From: Metaclostridioides mangenotii
GTDB lineage: Bacteria > Bacillota > Clostridia > Peptostreptococcales > Peptostreptococcaceae
Assembly (NCBI RefSeq): GCF_018917235.1
Contig: NZ_JAHLOF010000003.1
Span: forward strand, 186,001 to 250,000
Direction: 5' to 3'
DNA: 64,000 nt
The notes beneath the pieces are model-generated. The model made no database searches. It was not told the origin of the DNA and saw only the letters and a program-made list of their open reading frames with translations. The translations under genes were made by a program, and so were the position numbers. Each line of letters begins with the position of its first letter. The stretch's first letter is position 1. This document shows, piece after piece, positions 54,926 to 62,972 of the stretch.

Positions 54926-55408
54926 CTATTTATTATCATGACCATGCCCTTTACATTTTCCATGGTCATGTTTTTTATGTCCTCCACATTTTGCATGGTT
55001 TTCATGGTTTCCATGACCTCCACATTTTCTATGATTCTCATGATGATCATGTTCTCCGCATTTTCCATCATCATGATGTCCACAGCAAGAAGTTTGTTGG
55101 GATTTTAGATTTCCAGCTAAATACTCTTTTACTGCTTCTTTAGAATTCCCACTAGCACCTACAATAATCTCAATTTCCTTTTCGTTTAATAATTTTGTTG
55201 CCCCTTCTCCCATATGGCTTGCAATAACTACATCTACACCCAAATCTCCTAAGAACTTTGGTATAAAACCTTTCTTATGTCCTGGATTTTGAATTGTCTC
55301 TTCTTTGCTTATATCATTTCCATCTGTGTCAAATATCATAAATTCTTTACAATGTCCAAAGTGATTATCTATCATATTCTCATTACTTGCAACTGCTATT
55401 TTTTTCAT
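54926..55408 (-). CDS. NifX/NifB-type cofactor-binding domain protein with His/Cys-rich tail
   Basis: 160 residues from ATG 55408 (GGAGGAATTTAAT ahead). Residues 1-100 are a dinitrogenase iron-molybdenum cofactor domain: MKKIAVASNENMIDNHFGHC, GDLGVDVVIASHMGEGATKL. The last 55 residues are a metal-binding tail of CGxH and HENH units (SCCGHHDDGKCGEHDHHENH, RKCGGHGNHENHAKCGGHKK). No nitrogenase genes are present. Such proteins with DUF134 partners are common in anaerobes and may handle iron-sulphur, nickel or zinc. Confidence 0.88.
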   Translation of the reverse strand: MKKIAVASNENMIDNHFGHCKEFMIFDTDGNDISKEETIQNPGHKKGFIPKFLGDLGVDVVIASHMGEGATKLLNEKEIEIIVGASGNSKEAVKEYLAGNLKSQQTSCCGHHDDGKCGEHDHHENHRKCGGHGNHENHAKCGGHKKHDHGKCKGHGHDNK

Positions 55409-55463
55409 ATTAAATTCCTCCATTTTTTATTTTTAAATTTATTGTTATCTTAATTTTTTATAA

Positions 55464-55820
55464 TTACTCCTCATCTAATCTGCACTTCTTTCCTCTACGG
55501 CAACCTTTTCCGCATCCGTTCTCACTATTACAAAGTTGATATTCTCCGCCTTCAATCCACAAAACTTTTCCATTTACTAATGAATCTGCTAGCTTTTTTC
55601 TAGCTTCTGTATAAATTCCCTGTACAGTTGTCCTAGCTATACCCATCTGTTTTGAGCATTCTTCTTGGTTTAGACCCTCATGATCAATTAATCTTATTGT
55701 CTCGTACTCATCTACAGTCATAGTAATAAGATATTTGTTCTCTTCAGATTTATCTAAGGGTCCAAATTTTATGTAATTTGGGAGACAACATACTTTTCTC
55801 CATTTTCTAGGTCTGGGCAT
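55464..55820 (-). CDS. DUF134 helix-turn-helix protein
   Basis: 118 residues from ATG 55820 (AAAAGGAGGGAGAGA ahead). [20 protein letters not shown] is the classic opening. A sigma-70-region-4-like HTH ([32 protein letters not shown]) and a Cys-rich end ([17 protein letters not shown]) suggest a metal-sensing regulator. It lies ahead of the NifX-like gene in one operon, and two identical operator-like palindromes flank its promoter. Confidence 0.87.
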   Translation of the reverse strand: MPRPRKWRKVCCLPNYIKFGPLDKSEENKYLITMTVDEYETIRLIDHEGLNQEECSKQMGIARTTVQGIYTEARKKLADSLVNGKVLWIEGGEYQLCNSENGCGKGCRRGKKCRLDEE

Positions 55821-55845
55821 TCTCTCCCTCCTTTTAAATAAAAAT

Positions 55846-55906
55846 AAGTTATTGACATATGTCATAATTAAATATTACCTATATTAACGACATATGTCAA
55901 TAACTT
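55846..55906. promoter_or_regulatory. Paired operator: 18-bp inverted repeat around the DUF134 promoter
   Basis: AAGTTATTGACATATGTC (55846-55863) and its exact complement (55889-55906) are 25 bases apart. Each arm contains the palindrome GACATATGTC. On the minus strand one arm supplies the -35 (TTGACA) and the other falls at the transcription start, a layout that suits a repressor bound at both. DUF134 is the obvious candidate. Confidence 0.75.
55872..55900 (-). promoter_or_regulatory. Promoter of the DUF134-NifX-like operon
   Basis: Minus-strand TTGACA (55895-55900), 17 bases, TAATAT (55872-55877). Confidence 0.8.
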
Positions 55907-55913
55907 TATAAAA

Positions 55914-57617
55914 TTATATTTTCGTTTCACTATTCCACATAGAATAATACTTACCTTTATTTTTTATAAGTGTCTCATGCTTACCATGCTCAACTATTCT
56001 ACCTTTATCTAATACTAAAATATTATCTGCATTTTTAATTATTGATAGATTGTGTGCAATCATAATAATTGTTTTATCTTCTTTTATAAGATTTGCGATA
56101 GCCTCTTTTACATAGAGTTCATTTTCTATATCAAGTGAAGCTGTAGCCTCATCTAGAAGCAGTATAGGACTGTCTTTTAATATTGCTCTAGCTATAGATA
56201 CTCTTTGTTTTTCGCCTCCGGATAGCCTATTACCATTCTCTCCAACCAGAGTATCATATCCTTTTTCTAAAGCTGTTATAAAATCATGACAATTGGATGA
56301 TTTACATGCAGAAATTATCTCTTCATCTGTCGCATCTGGTTTAGCAAATCTTATATTATTTTTTATGCTGTCGTTAAATAAAAACACATCTTGGTAAACC
56401 ATAGACACATCTTTAAGTACGCTCTCTGAATTTACCCCTTTAATACTAACTCCTCCAATCTTTATATTACCACTACCTTGTTCATAATATTTTGATATAA
56501 GATTGAGTATAGTAGACTTCCCTGAGCCTGATTCACCAACTATGGCCGTCAATTCCCCATGTTTAGCCTTAAAGCTAATATTATTTAGAACTGTTTCTCC
56601 TTTTTCATAACTAAAAACCACATCATGAAAATCAATATCGTAATTTTGTGGTCTAAAATTATTTTCAGAATAGATATCTTCATCTTGATTTGCTAAATTA
56701 TCCATAGATTTTTTTGAAATCATAAGATTTTTATACGTTGTCAAGTCTACAAATAGTGTTCCCATTAGTTGAGATATAAAAAATGATAGTATTATGCATA
56801 TAATGTATTGTGGCGAATCTATTTCATTTGAGAGCCATTTCGTACCTCCAAATATAATAGTCAAAGGCATGGATATATCCATGATAATTCTATAAATGTT
56901 ACCGGTTGGAACAACCTTTGACTCAAATTTATAGCTTATATCACTTATATTTTTTAATGATTTATTTATCTTTTTATTTTTTGTCCCTCCCAGTCCATAA
57001 CTTCTAAAAGTCTGGATTCCACTTATATATTCAACCAAGTCACTTACGTTATCATTTAGTATATCTTTCTTCATCCCACCGTATTTTGTTACAAGCTTCG
57101 TAGATAAATACATAAATGGGATTATGAATAATGCTAATATTATATTAATAGATCCAATAATAGGATTTATTACTGTTAAAAATAACAAAGTAACCAAAGC
57201 TAAGGCTATGTTTTTAGCTATTTCTCCAACTTTATGACCTAAGATGTCTTCATAGTTATTCACATCATTTGTTATTATGTTGATAAATTCTCCACTTTTA
57301 TATTTCGAAAATTTAATCATAGGTAGATTTTTTATTTTATTACCTAAATATATTCTTATATTTCTTGCTGTGGATGAACCACCTACATGACCTAGTGTAT
57401 AGCCAATAGAGTACTGAAATAATCGAAGTACAAATATAATTGCTAATAATATACAAAAATTTGTCAATTGTCTTATTTCAAATGTATCTTTGAATAGAGA
57501 TTCTATAGTTAAAAATACAACACCAAGCACAGAACCATTGAGTAACCCCTCTATAATATTAAGGATAATTGATACTGTCAAACTCTTATCTTTTTTAATC
57601 CAGATAGCTTTGTCCAT
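55914..57617 (-). CDS. Exporter-fold ABC protein, second of pair (YbtQ/IrtB-like)
   Basis: About 567 residues from ATG 57617, one base after the previous stop (AGGTG six bases ahead). Six membrane segments, then an ATPase domain: GESGSGKSTILNL, LSGGEKQRVSIARAI, ILLLDEATASLD, AHNLSII. It pairs with the next gene upstream to form a heterodimer. Exporter-fold pairs beside AraC regulators and FecCD permeases, as YbtP/YbtQ and IrtA/IrtB, import iron siderophores; direction here is inferred from context. Confidence 0.82.
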   Translation of the reverse strand: MDKAIWIKKDKSLTVSIILNIIEGLLNGSVLGVVFLTIESLFKDTFEIRQLTNFCILLAIIFVLRLFQYSIGYTLGHVGGSSTARNIRIYLGNKIKNLPMIKFSKYKSGEFINIITNDVNNYEDILGHKVGEIAKNIALALVTLLFLTVINPIIGSINIILALFIIPFMYLSTKLVTKYGGMKKDILNDNVSDLVEYISGIQTFRSYGLGGTKNKKINKSLKNISDISYKFESKVVPTGNIYRIIMDISMPLTIIFGGTKWLSNEIDSPQYIICIILSFFISQLMGTLFVDLTTYKNLMISKKSMDNLANQDEDIYSENNFRPQNYDIDFHDVVFSYEKGETVLNNISFKAKHGELTAIVGESGSGKSTILNLISKYYEQGSGNIKIGGVSIKGVNSESVLKDVSMVYQDVFLFNDSIKNNIRFAKPDATDEEIISACKSSNCHDFITALEKGYDTLVGENGNRLSGGEKQRVSIARAILKDSPILLLDEATASLDIENELYVKEAIANLIKEDKTIIMIAHNLSIIKNADNILVLDKGRIVEHGKHETLIKNKGKYYSMWNSETKI

Positions 57618-57618
57618 T

Positions 57619-59376
57619 CTAAACACCTGCCTTTACTGTATACTCAATTAACCTTGTTTTTTCATATGCATCATATATTCTATGATAATAATCATTTACT
57701 CTTCTAAGCTCGTCATGAGTTCCTATATCTGTAACAGTGTTGTTTTCAACTACTGCTATCCTGTCACATTCTTTTACTATGTTAAGTCTATGTGCGACAA
57801 TAATTACTGTCTTGCCCTCACATAAAGTATCTATAGCAGCTTCTATATCTCTTTGATTCTCAGGATCTGCAGCCGATGTAGCTTCATCTAAAATGAGTAT
57901 AGGTGAATCTTTTAATATGGCTCTAGCAATTGCAATCCTCTGCTTTTCACCTCCACTAAATCTTGAACCGTACGAACCAACTCTTGTACTATAGCCATCT
58001 GGTAAACTCTGTATTACTTCATGAATCCTAGCTTTTTTAGCTGCATCAATTACTTCTTCTATTGTTGCATCTGTACCCATAACAATATTTTCATATATTG
58101 TTTCTTTTGTAAGAAACGTGTTTTGGAATACTATTGATATGTTATCTAAATGTGTTTCATAATCTAATTCTCTTATATCCTTACCTCCGATTAGTATTCT
58201 CCCTTTATCTACATCATAAAATCTAGCTACAAGTTGAGTAATCGTACTTTTACCAGCACCCGACTTTCCAACAACAGCTATTTTTTCTCCTTCTTTAACT
58301 TCCAGGTTTACTTGATTCAGTATATTATTTTTGTTGTCGTAAGAAAAACAAACGTCCTCAAATTTAATATCTGCTTTATTCGGAAAGAATTTAGAACCAT
58401 TTTTATAAGTTGGTATTTCTAAAATCTTATTTGCGTTATTAACACCATTTAATACTTTTGAAAAGCTAGAACCTAACTCCATCAAAGGACGAAGCTCTGA
58501 AAGATAAAGACTTCCTACAAAAGCAAATAACATAAGCCCAGCCGCTCCTAATTGACCGTTATTATACATAATTCCACCTATAGGAATTATAATAGCTGTA
58601 CTACACTGTAAAATGATTACATAAATTGCATACAAAGGACCCATTTTGTATGCTATCTTTTTCCATAAGCTGTGTTGTTCATCTATAGCATCTTTATATT
58701 TTTTGAATGAATCTGAACCCATATTGTAAGCTTTGATAAGCTTCATCCCATTTATATATTCAATCATCACAGAGTTTAGATTTCCAATAACTCTATTTAA
58801 TTCACTCATTCTTTGATTTTCACCCTTAAACATTCTTAGTTGTATTAAAATACCTATAGGAACCGGAATAAGTGATACATAAGCTAATTTAGGATTTACC
58901 GTACAAAGATATATAAATATTGCAAGTGGACCGCTTATATACATAAATATCTCTGAAAGGTGATGTGCTAAAAATAGCTCCAATTTCTCTATATCCTCGC
59001 TTATTACTTTTTTAATTTCCCCGGAATCTCTTTCATTGAGATATCCAAGAGGAATCTTTGCCATATGATTTATAATCATACATCTCACTTTGTATAGTGC
59101 ATTGTATGCTCCTTTATGTGAAGCTACTATGCCTATTGCCATAAATAAATACCTAATAATAATAGATATAGTAAGTATGGCGCTGTACTGAATCAATAGA
59201 TTTGTAGATCCTTGGTTTAGGTATACTGCTTCAATTATTTTATATATCACTATATAAGGCACTACTACCATTAAACCGCTCACTAGTCCACAAAACATAG
59301 CAAAATACAGCTTGTACCTTTCTTTCCCTGCTAATTTAAATAATACTAAAATAGGATTTTCTTTTTTTTTATCCAT
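57619..59376 (-). CDS. Exporter-fold ABC protein, first of pair (YbtP/IrtA-like)
   Basis: 585 residues. Membrane part with LYFAMFCGLVSGLMVVVPYI and HHLSEIFMYISGPLAIFIYL, the latter typical of the siderophore-linked subgroup; ATPase domain with GKSGAGKSTITQL, FSGGEKQRIAIARAI, ILILDEATSAADPENQRDIE. It starts an operon of two. TAGGAGGCGAATAAA precedes the ATG. A promoter (TTGACT, 17, TATTGT) lies at 59470-59498, overlapped by a weak Fur-box-like TGATAAT. Confidence 0.82.
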   Translation of the reverse strand: MDKKKENPILVLFKLAGKERYKLYFAMFCGLVSGLMVVVPYIVIYKIIEAVYLNQGSTNLLIQYSAILTISIIIRYLFMAIGIVASHKGAYNALYKVRCMIINHMAKIPLGYLNERDSGEIKKVISEDIEKLELFLAHHLSEIFMYISGPLAIFIYLCTVNPKLAYVSLIPVPIGILIQLRMFKGENQRMSELNRVIGNLNSVMIEYINGMKLIKAYNMGSDSFKKYKDAIDEQHSLWKKIAYKMGPLYAIYVIILQCSTAIIIPIGGIMYNNGQLGAAGLMLFAFVGSLYLSELRPLMELGSSFSKVLNGVNNANKILEIPTYKNGSKFFPNKADIKFEDVCFSYDNKNNILNQVNLEVKEGEKIAVVGKSGAGKSTITQLVARFYDVDKGRILIGGKDIRELDYETHLDNISIVFQNTFLTKETIYENIVMGTDATIEEVIDAAKKARIHEVIQSLPDGYSTRVGSYGSRFSGGEKQRIAIARAILKDSPILILDEATSAADPENQRDIEAAIDTLCEGKTVIIVAHRLNIVKECDRIAVVENNTVTDIGTHDELRRVNDYYHRIYDAYEKTRLIEYTVKAGV

Positions 59377-59469
59377 TTTATTCGCCTCCTATATTCTTCA
59401 TAAATATAGAATACTTTATAGGTAAATCCTTATCTACTCCGTAAAATTGTAAATGATCCATTTTGAAAT

Positions 59470-59498
59470 ACAATATTTCATTTGATAATTTGAGTCAA
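59470..59498 (-). promoter_or_regulatory. Promoter of the ABC pair, with possible weak Fur site
   Basis: Minus-strand TTGACT (59493-59498) and TATTGT (59470-59475) are 17 bases apart. Plus-strand TGATAATTTGAGTCA (59483-59497) has 10 of 14 matches to the Fur box. The AraC-type regulator upstream is another candidate to act here. The rest of 59377-59628 shows nothing else. Confidence 0.45.
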
Positions 59499-59628
59499 CT
59501 ATAAATTATCTCTTAAGTACTTTAATGATTATTTTCTATATTTTAATACTTTATTTAAAATTCAAAAACGTTTAAGTGAACTAAAGAATATTATTTTGAT
59601 ACTAACTTAACTTCCGATGCAAAATAAA

Positions 59629-59660
59629 CAAGTCAGGAAATAATAAAATTTCCTGACTTG
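59629..59660 (-). terminator. Terminator of the AraC-type regulator gene
   Basis: Perfect 13-bp stem CAAGTCAGGAAAT/ATTTCCTGACTTG with a 6-base loop; on the minus strand TTTATTTT follows. It lies about 115 bases past the regulator's stop. Confidence 0.8.
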
Positions 59661-59775
59661 TAATAATGATTAATATTTTTTTAAGTATATTTAGACTTTA
59701 CTTCACAAAAAATGAATTATAAATTTCGTAATTTAATAAAAAATTATAAATTATATAAATTAAAACCAGTTATAA

Positions 59776-60732
59776 TTACTTATTGGCCAATCCAGTTCTA
59801 CTAGATATTTTGTATTCTGATGGAGTCATACCAAATTCAGTTTTAAAAGCTTTTGAAAATTTACTATTATTAATATAACCAACTAAATTAGCAACATCAG
59901 AAATACTCAAATCTTCTTTGATAAGTAGTTCTTTTGATTTTTTCATTCTGTAACTTTTTACATAAGCATAAATTGAACTTTGGTAAATCTCTTTAAAACC
60001 TTTCTGCAAATCAGTAGCATTTATCCCAACCATGTCAGATAGCTCTTTAATGGTTATATGAGAATCTACATTCGTAACTAGAATTCTTCTAGCATCTTTA
60101 ATCTTTTCTACAATTGATTTCGGAAAATAAGTTTTTTCTTTAGTCTTATAATCAGAATTACTTAAAACATAAAGTAATAATTCAACAACTTTTATTCTGA
60201 TAAACTTATCCTTAAACTTGTCTGGAAGCACATAAAATTCCTTAAATATATGATCTAGGCTTTGATTTCCGTGGTTTACTATACAAGTTTCCGAATTAAA
60301 CGAAGAGTTTATCATATTCTTAATTTCTAATTCTGAAACACCAAGCATATTCCCTATAATCTTTGTTGCTTCATTTAAGTACAGCATAACCGTTAATCCC
60401 TTATAATGTTTAGTAGTAAAATCTGCTAAAACAACTCCTGTCCTATATCCGAAAATGGATATATCTCCTCCACCCATATATACAATTTTGCTATTTGGAA
60501 GTTCACTTTCCAAACAACCCTCCAAACAATAATTTATTTCTAAAGAATCGACACTTATCTTAAATTTTTCACTAAGAGGTTTGTATATTTCAAAATCATT
60601 ATATGTAAGCTCGACACCACTCATCACGTTATAGCTTTTTATAGTTCCTCTTCCAAATTTTTCTGAAATATTATATACAACGTGATCTCCCAAATGCTGT
60701 TTTGAATCAATAATATGTCTGAACATATTCAT
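59776..60732 (-). CDS. AraC-family regulator, PchR/YbtA type
   Basis: 318 residues or slightly more. The N-terminal part (FEIYKPLSEKFKISVDSLEI, CLEGCLESELPNSKIVYMGG, GDISIFGYRTG) resembles PchR-type siderophore sensors; the C-terminus has two HTHs (ITIKELSDMVGINATDLQKG, ISDVANLVGYINNSKFSKAF) and FGMTPSEYK. It sits between the ABC pair and the MATE/FecCD genes and probably switches them on when a ferric siderophore enters. The ATG at 60732 has no good ribosome site; GGAGGTG is 29 bases upstream with an in-frame ATA at 60753 at the right spacing. Confidence 0.83.
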   Translation of the reverse strand: MNMFRHIIDSKQHLGDHVVYNISEKFGRGTIKSYNVMSGVELTYNDFEIYKPLSEKFKISVDSLEINYCLEGCLESELPNSKIVYMGGGDISIFGYRTGVVLADFTTKHYKGLTVMLYLNEATKIIGNMLGVSELEIKNMINSSFNSETCIVNHGNQSLDHIFKEFYVLPDKFKDKFIRIKVVELLLYVLSNSDYKTKEKTYFPKSIVEKIKDARRILVTNVDSHITIKELSDMVGINATDLQKGFKEIYQSSIYAYVKSYRMKKSKELLIKEDLSISDVANLVGYINNSKFSKAFKTEFGMTPSEYKISSRTGLANK

Positions 60733-60848
60733 ATCTTGGTCAAATTTCCTTATTTAAAATACACCTCCAAAAATACATTTTTATGTATTATATCATAAAT
60801 AATCTTATATCATTACGATCCTATATTTATCATCAACTAATTTATCTA

Positions 60849-62168
60849 CTATTGTATTACTCTTTTATACATAAAAGTACCTAATAGATTTGATAATAAC
60901 CATCCAATCACAATTGACCAGCATATACCTGCAAATCCCATTGAAGTCCGAGCTAATCCGTATGCTAAGACTACTCTTATTCCTTGAGATACTACTGTTA
61001 GAATAATTGATACTTTTACTTCTCCTATGCCTCTAAAAAATCCATAAAACATAACTATACATCCAAGTAATATATAAAATACACAAACAATTCGAAGATA
61101 ATTTACACCTACAGAGATAATATCTAAAGACTCTTTTTTAACAAAGATAGAAATAAGATCTGGTGCAAATATAAAAACAACTATTGATATTGCAACTGAA
61201 ATAATAGCAATTAGTTTTAAAATATCTTTGAATCCTTCTCGTATTCTTTTTATATTATCAGCACCCTTATTTTGCGCTACATAAGTTGAAAATGCATTAC
61301 TCAGATCCTGTAAAGGTCTGTTGGCAAACTCATCAATCTTGGAACAAGCTGCAAATGCCGCCATTACAGTTGTTCCAAAAGTATTGATTAATCCTTGGAT
61401 TAATAGCATACCAAAACTTGAAATAGATTGTTGCATTGCTGTCAAGACAGAGTAACTAAATATTATTTTGAAAAGATCTCTACTAAATACAATATCCTTT
61501 TTTTCAAATTTAAGAAATTGCATATGTTTTACTGTATGTATAGCGCACAAAATAGCTGCAAATCCTTGAGCTATAAATGTAGCTAGACCTACACCAAATA
61601 CTCCCATATTAAATACTATAACAAAAACTAAATCTAATATAGTATTTATAATACAAGAAATAATTAAAAAATATAAAGGTGATTTTGAATCACCAACAGA
61701 TCGAAGTAAATAAGCACAAATATTGTATAGACCTGTAAAGACAAGCCCTGATAATATAAATCTAAGATATTCAGCAGAATATACAATAGTATTTTGAGGC
61801 ATTTTAAATAATTCAATAATTTCGTACATAAATGCATTTGTAATGATACTTAATAAAATACTTATAGCCATTATAAAAATAAAAGAAGTAGATATAGCCC
61901 TCTTCATTTTATCAAATTGTTTCGCTCCATAAAGTTGGGAGAAAAATGCAGAAACCCCCATAGCCATTCCAATTAAAATAGATGTCATGAAGCTCATAAT
62001 TAGAAAACAGGATCCTACAGCTGCAAAGGCATTGTTTCCTACAAATCTACCTACAACTATGGAATCCACAACATTGTATATTTGTTGAAATAAATTTCCA
62101 ATAAACATAGGAATAAAAAAACTAACGATAATTCCCATTGGTTTACCTTTTGTCATATCAGCCTCCAT
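60849..62168 (-). CDS. MATE-family efflux protein in the siderophore cluster
   Basis: 439 residues, twelve membrane segments. GIIVSFFIPMFIGNLFQQIY, VVDSIVVGRFVGNNAFAAVG and QNKGADNIKRIREGFKDILK are typical of MATE antiporters, which extrude drugs or metabolites with Na+ or H+. Position between the FecCD ATPase gene and the AraC regulator suggests it may expel the stripped siderophore; that is inference. GGAGGGAATATT precedes the ATG, 17 bases after the ATPase gene. Confidence 0.88.
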   Translation of the reverse strand: MEADMTKGKPMGIIVSFFIPMFIGNLFQQIYNVVDSIVVGRFVGNNAFAAVGSCFLIMSFMTSILIGMAMGVSAFFSQLYGAKQFDKMKRAISTSFIFIMAISILLSIITNAFMYEIIELFKMPQNTIVYSAEYLRFILSGLVFTGLYNICAYLLRSVGDSKSPLYFLIISCIINTILDLVFVIVFNMGVFGVGLATFIAQGFAAILCAIHTVKHMQFLKFEKKDIVFSRDLFKIIFSYSVLTAMQQSISSFGMLLIQGLINTFGTTVMAAFAACSKIDEFANRPLQDLSNAFSTYVAQNKGADNIKRIREGFKDILKLIAIISVAISIVVFIFAPDLISIFVKKESLDIISVGVNYLRIVCVFYILLGCIVMFYGFFRGIGEVKVSIILTVVSQGIRVVLAYGLARTSMGFAGICWSIVIGWLLSNLLGTFMYKRVIQ

Positions 62169-62185
62169 AATATTCCCTCCAATAT

Positions 62186-62971
62186 TTAAGATATATAATC
62201 CTCAGCTTCTGGCAATTTATATGAAATAGCCATCTTACCATTTATAGGATTTGTGTATATATCACAATCTATTTCATATACGGATTTAACAAGTTCCTCA
62301 GTTAATATTTGATCTGGTTTTCCATAAGTAACTATCTCTCCATTCTTTATAACGTACAATATATCACAGTAATTAGATGCAATTGATAAGTCATGTAGAG
62401 CAGCTAATACTCCTATGTTTAACGACTTAACTATAGAGAAAATCTGTAATTGATATTTTATATCCAAATGATTTGTAGGCTCATCAAGAATCAAAAAATC
62501 AGGTTGTTGAGCGATAGTTCTAGCAAGTATAGCTCTTTGTTTCTCTCCTCCTGAAAGAGTTAAGTAACTTCTATCAGAGTATGAAACTAAATCTACTTTT
62601 TTTAAAGCTCTGTATACAATATCATGATCTTCTTTATTATCTGGTTCCATTAAGCTCTTATGTGGTGTTCTCCCCATCATCACCATATCATAAACTGAAA
62701 AATCGAAACTTAAATCATTGAACTGTCCAACAACTCCCATTTGTTTTGAAACTGCCTTTGGAGTAGATCTTAAAATATCTTTTTCCCCTAAAAAAACAGA
62801 TCCTTTATCAGGTTTAATAACTTTATAAATACTCTTTAACAATGTTGATTTTCCACATCCATTCGGACCAATAATCCCTACGAATTTTCCGTCATTAACA
62901 TATAAGGATATATCTTTGACAATTTTTACACCTGATAAACTAACAAATAGGTTATCAACTTTTAAATTCAT
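62186..62971 (-). CDS. Iron-siderophore ABC ATPase (FepC/FhuC type)
   Basis: 261 residues from ATG 62971; GGAGGTAAGTAGG, within the permease end, is its ribosome site, and the longer frame would overlap the permease. Walker A GPNGCGKSTLLKS, signature LSGGEKQRAILARTI, Walker B FLILDEPTNHLDIKY, switch HDLSIA. It drives the FecCD permease just upstream. Confidence 0.9.
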   Translation of the reverse strand: MNLKVDNLFVSLSGVKIVKDISLYVNDGKFVGIIGPNGCGKSTLLKSIYKVIKPDKGSVFLGEKDILRSTPKAVSKQMGVVGQFNDLSFDFSVYDMVMMGRTPHKSLMEPDNKEDHDIVYRALKKVDLVSYSDRSYLTLSGGEKQRAILARTIAQQPDFLILDEPTNHLDIKYQLQIFSIVKSLNIGVLAALHDLSIASNYCDILYVIKNGEIVTYGKPDQILTEELVKSVYEIDCDIYTNPINGKMAISYKLPEAEDYIS

Positions 62972-62972
62972 C

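Noticed and set aside
54950..55090. CRISPR-like short repeats
   Set aside because: The repeated words are in frame in the His/Cys-rich tail, of unequal spacing, with no spacers or cas genes.
54926..55408. Nitrogen-fixation locus
   Set aside because: Only the cofactor-binding domain is shared with NifX/NifB. No nif genes are present, and the DUF134 pairing is common in non-fixing anaerobes.
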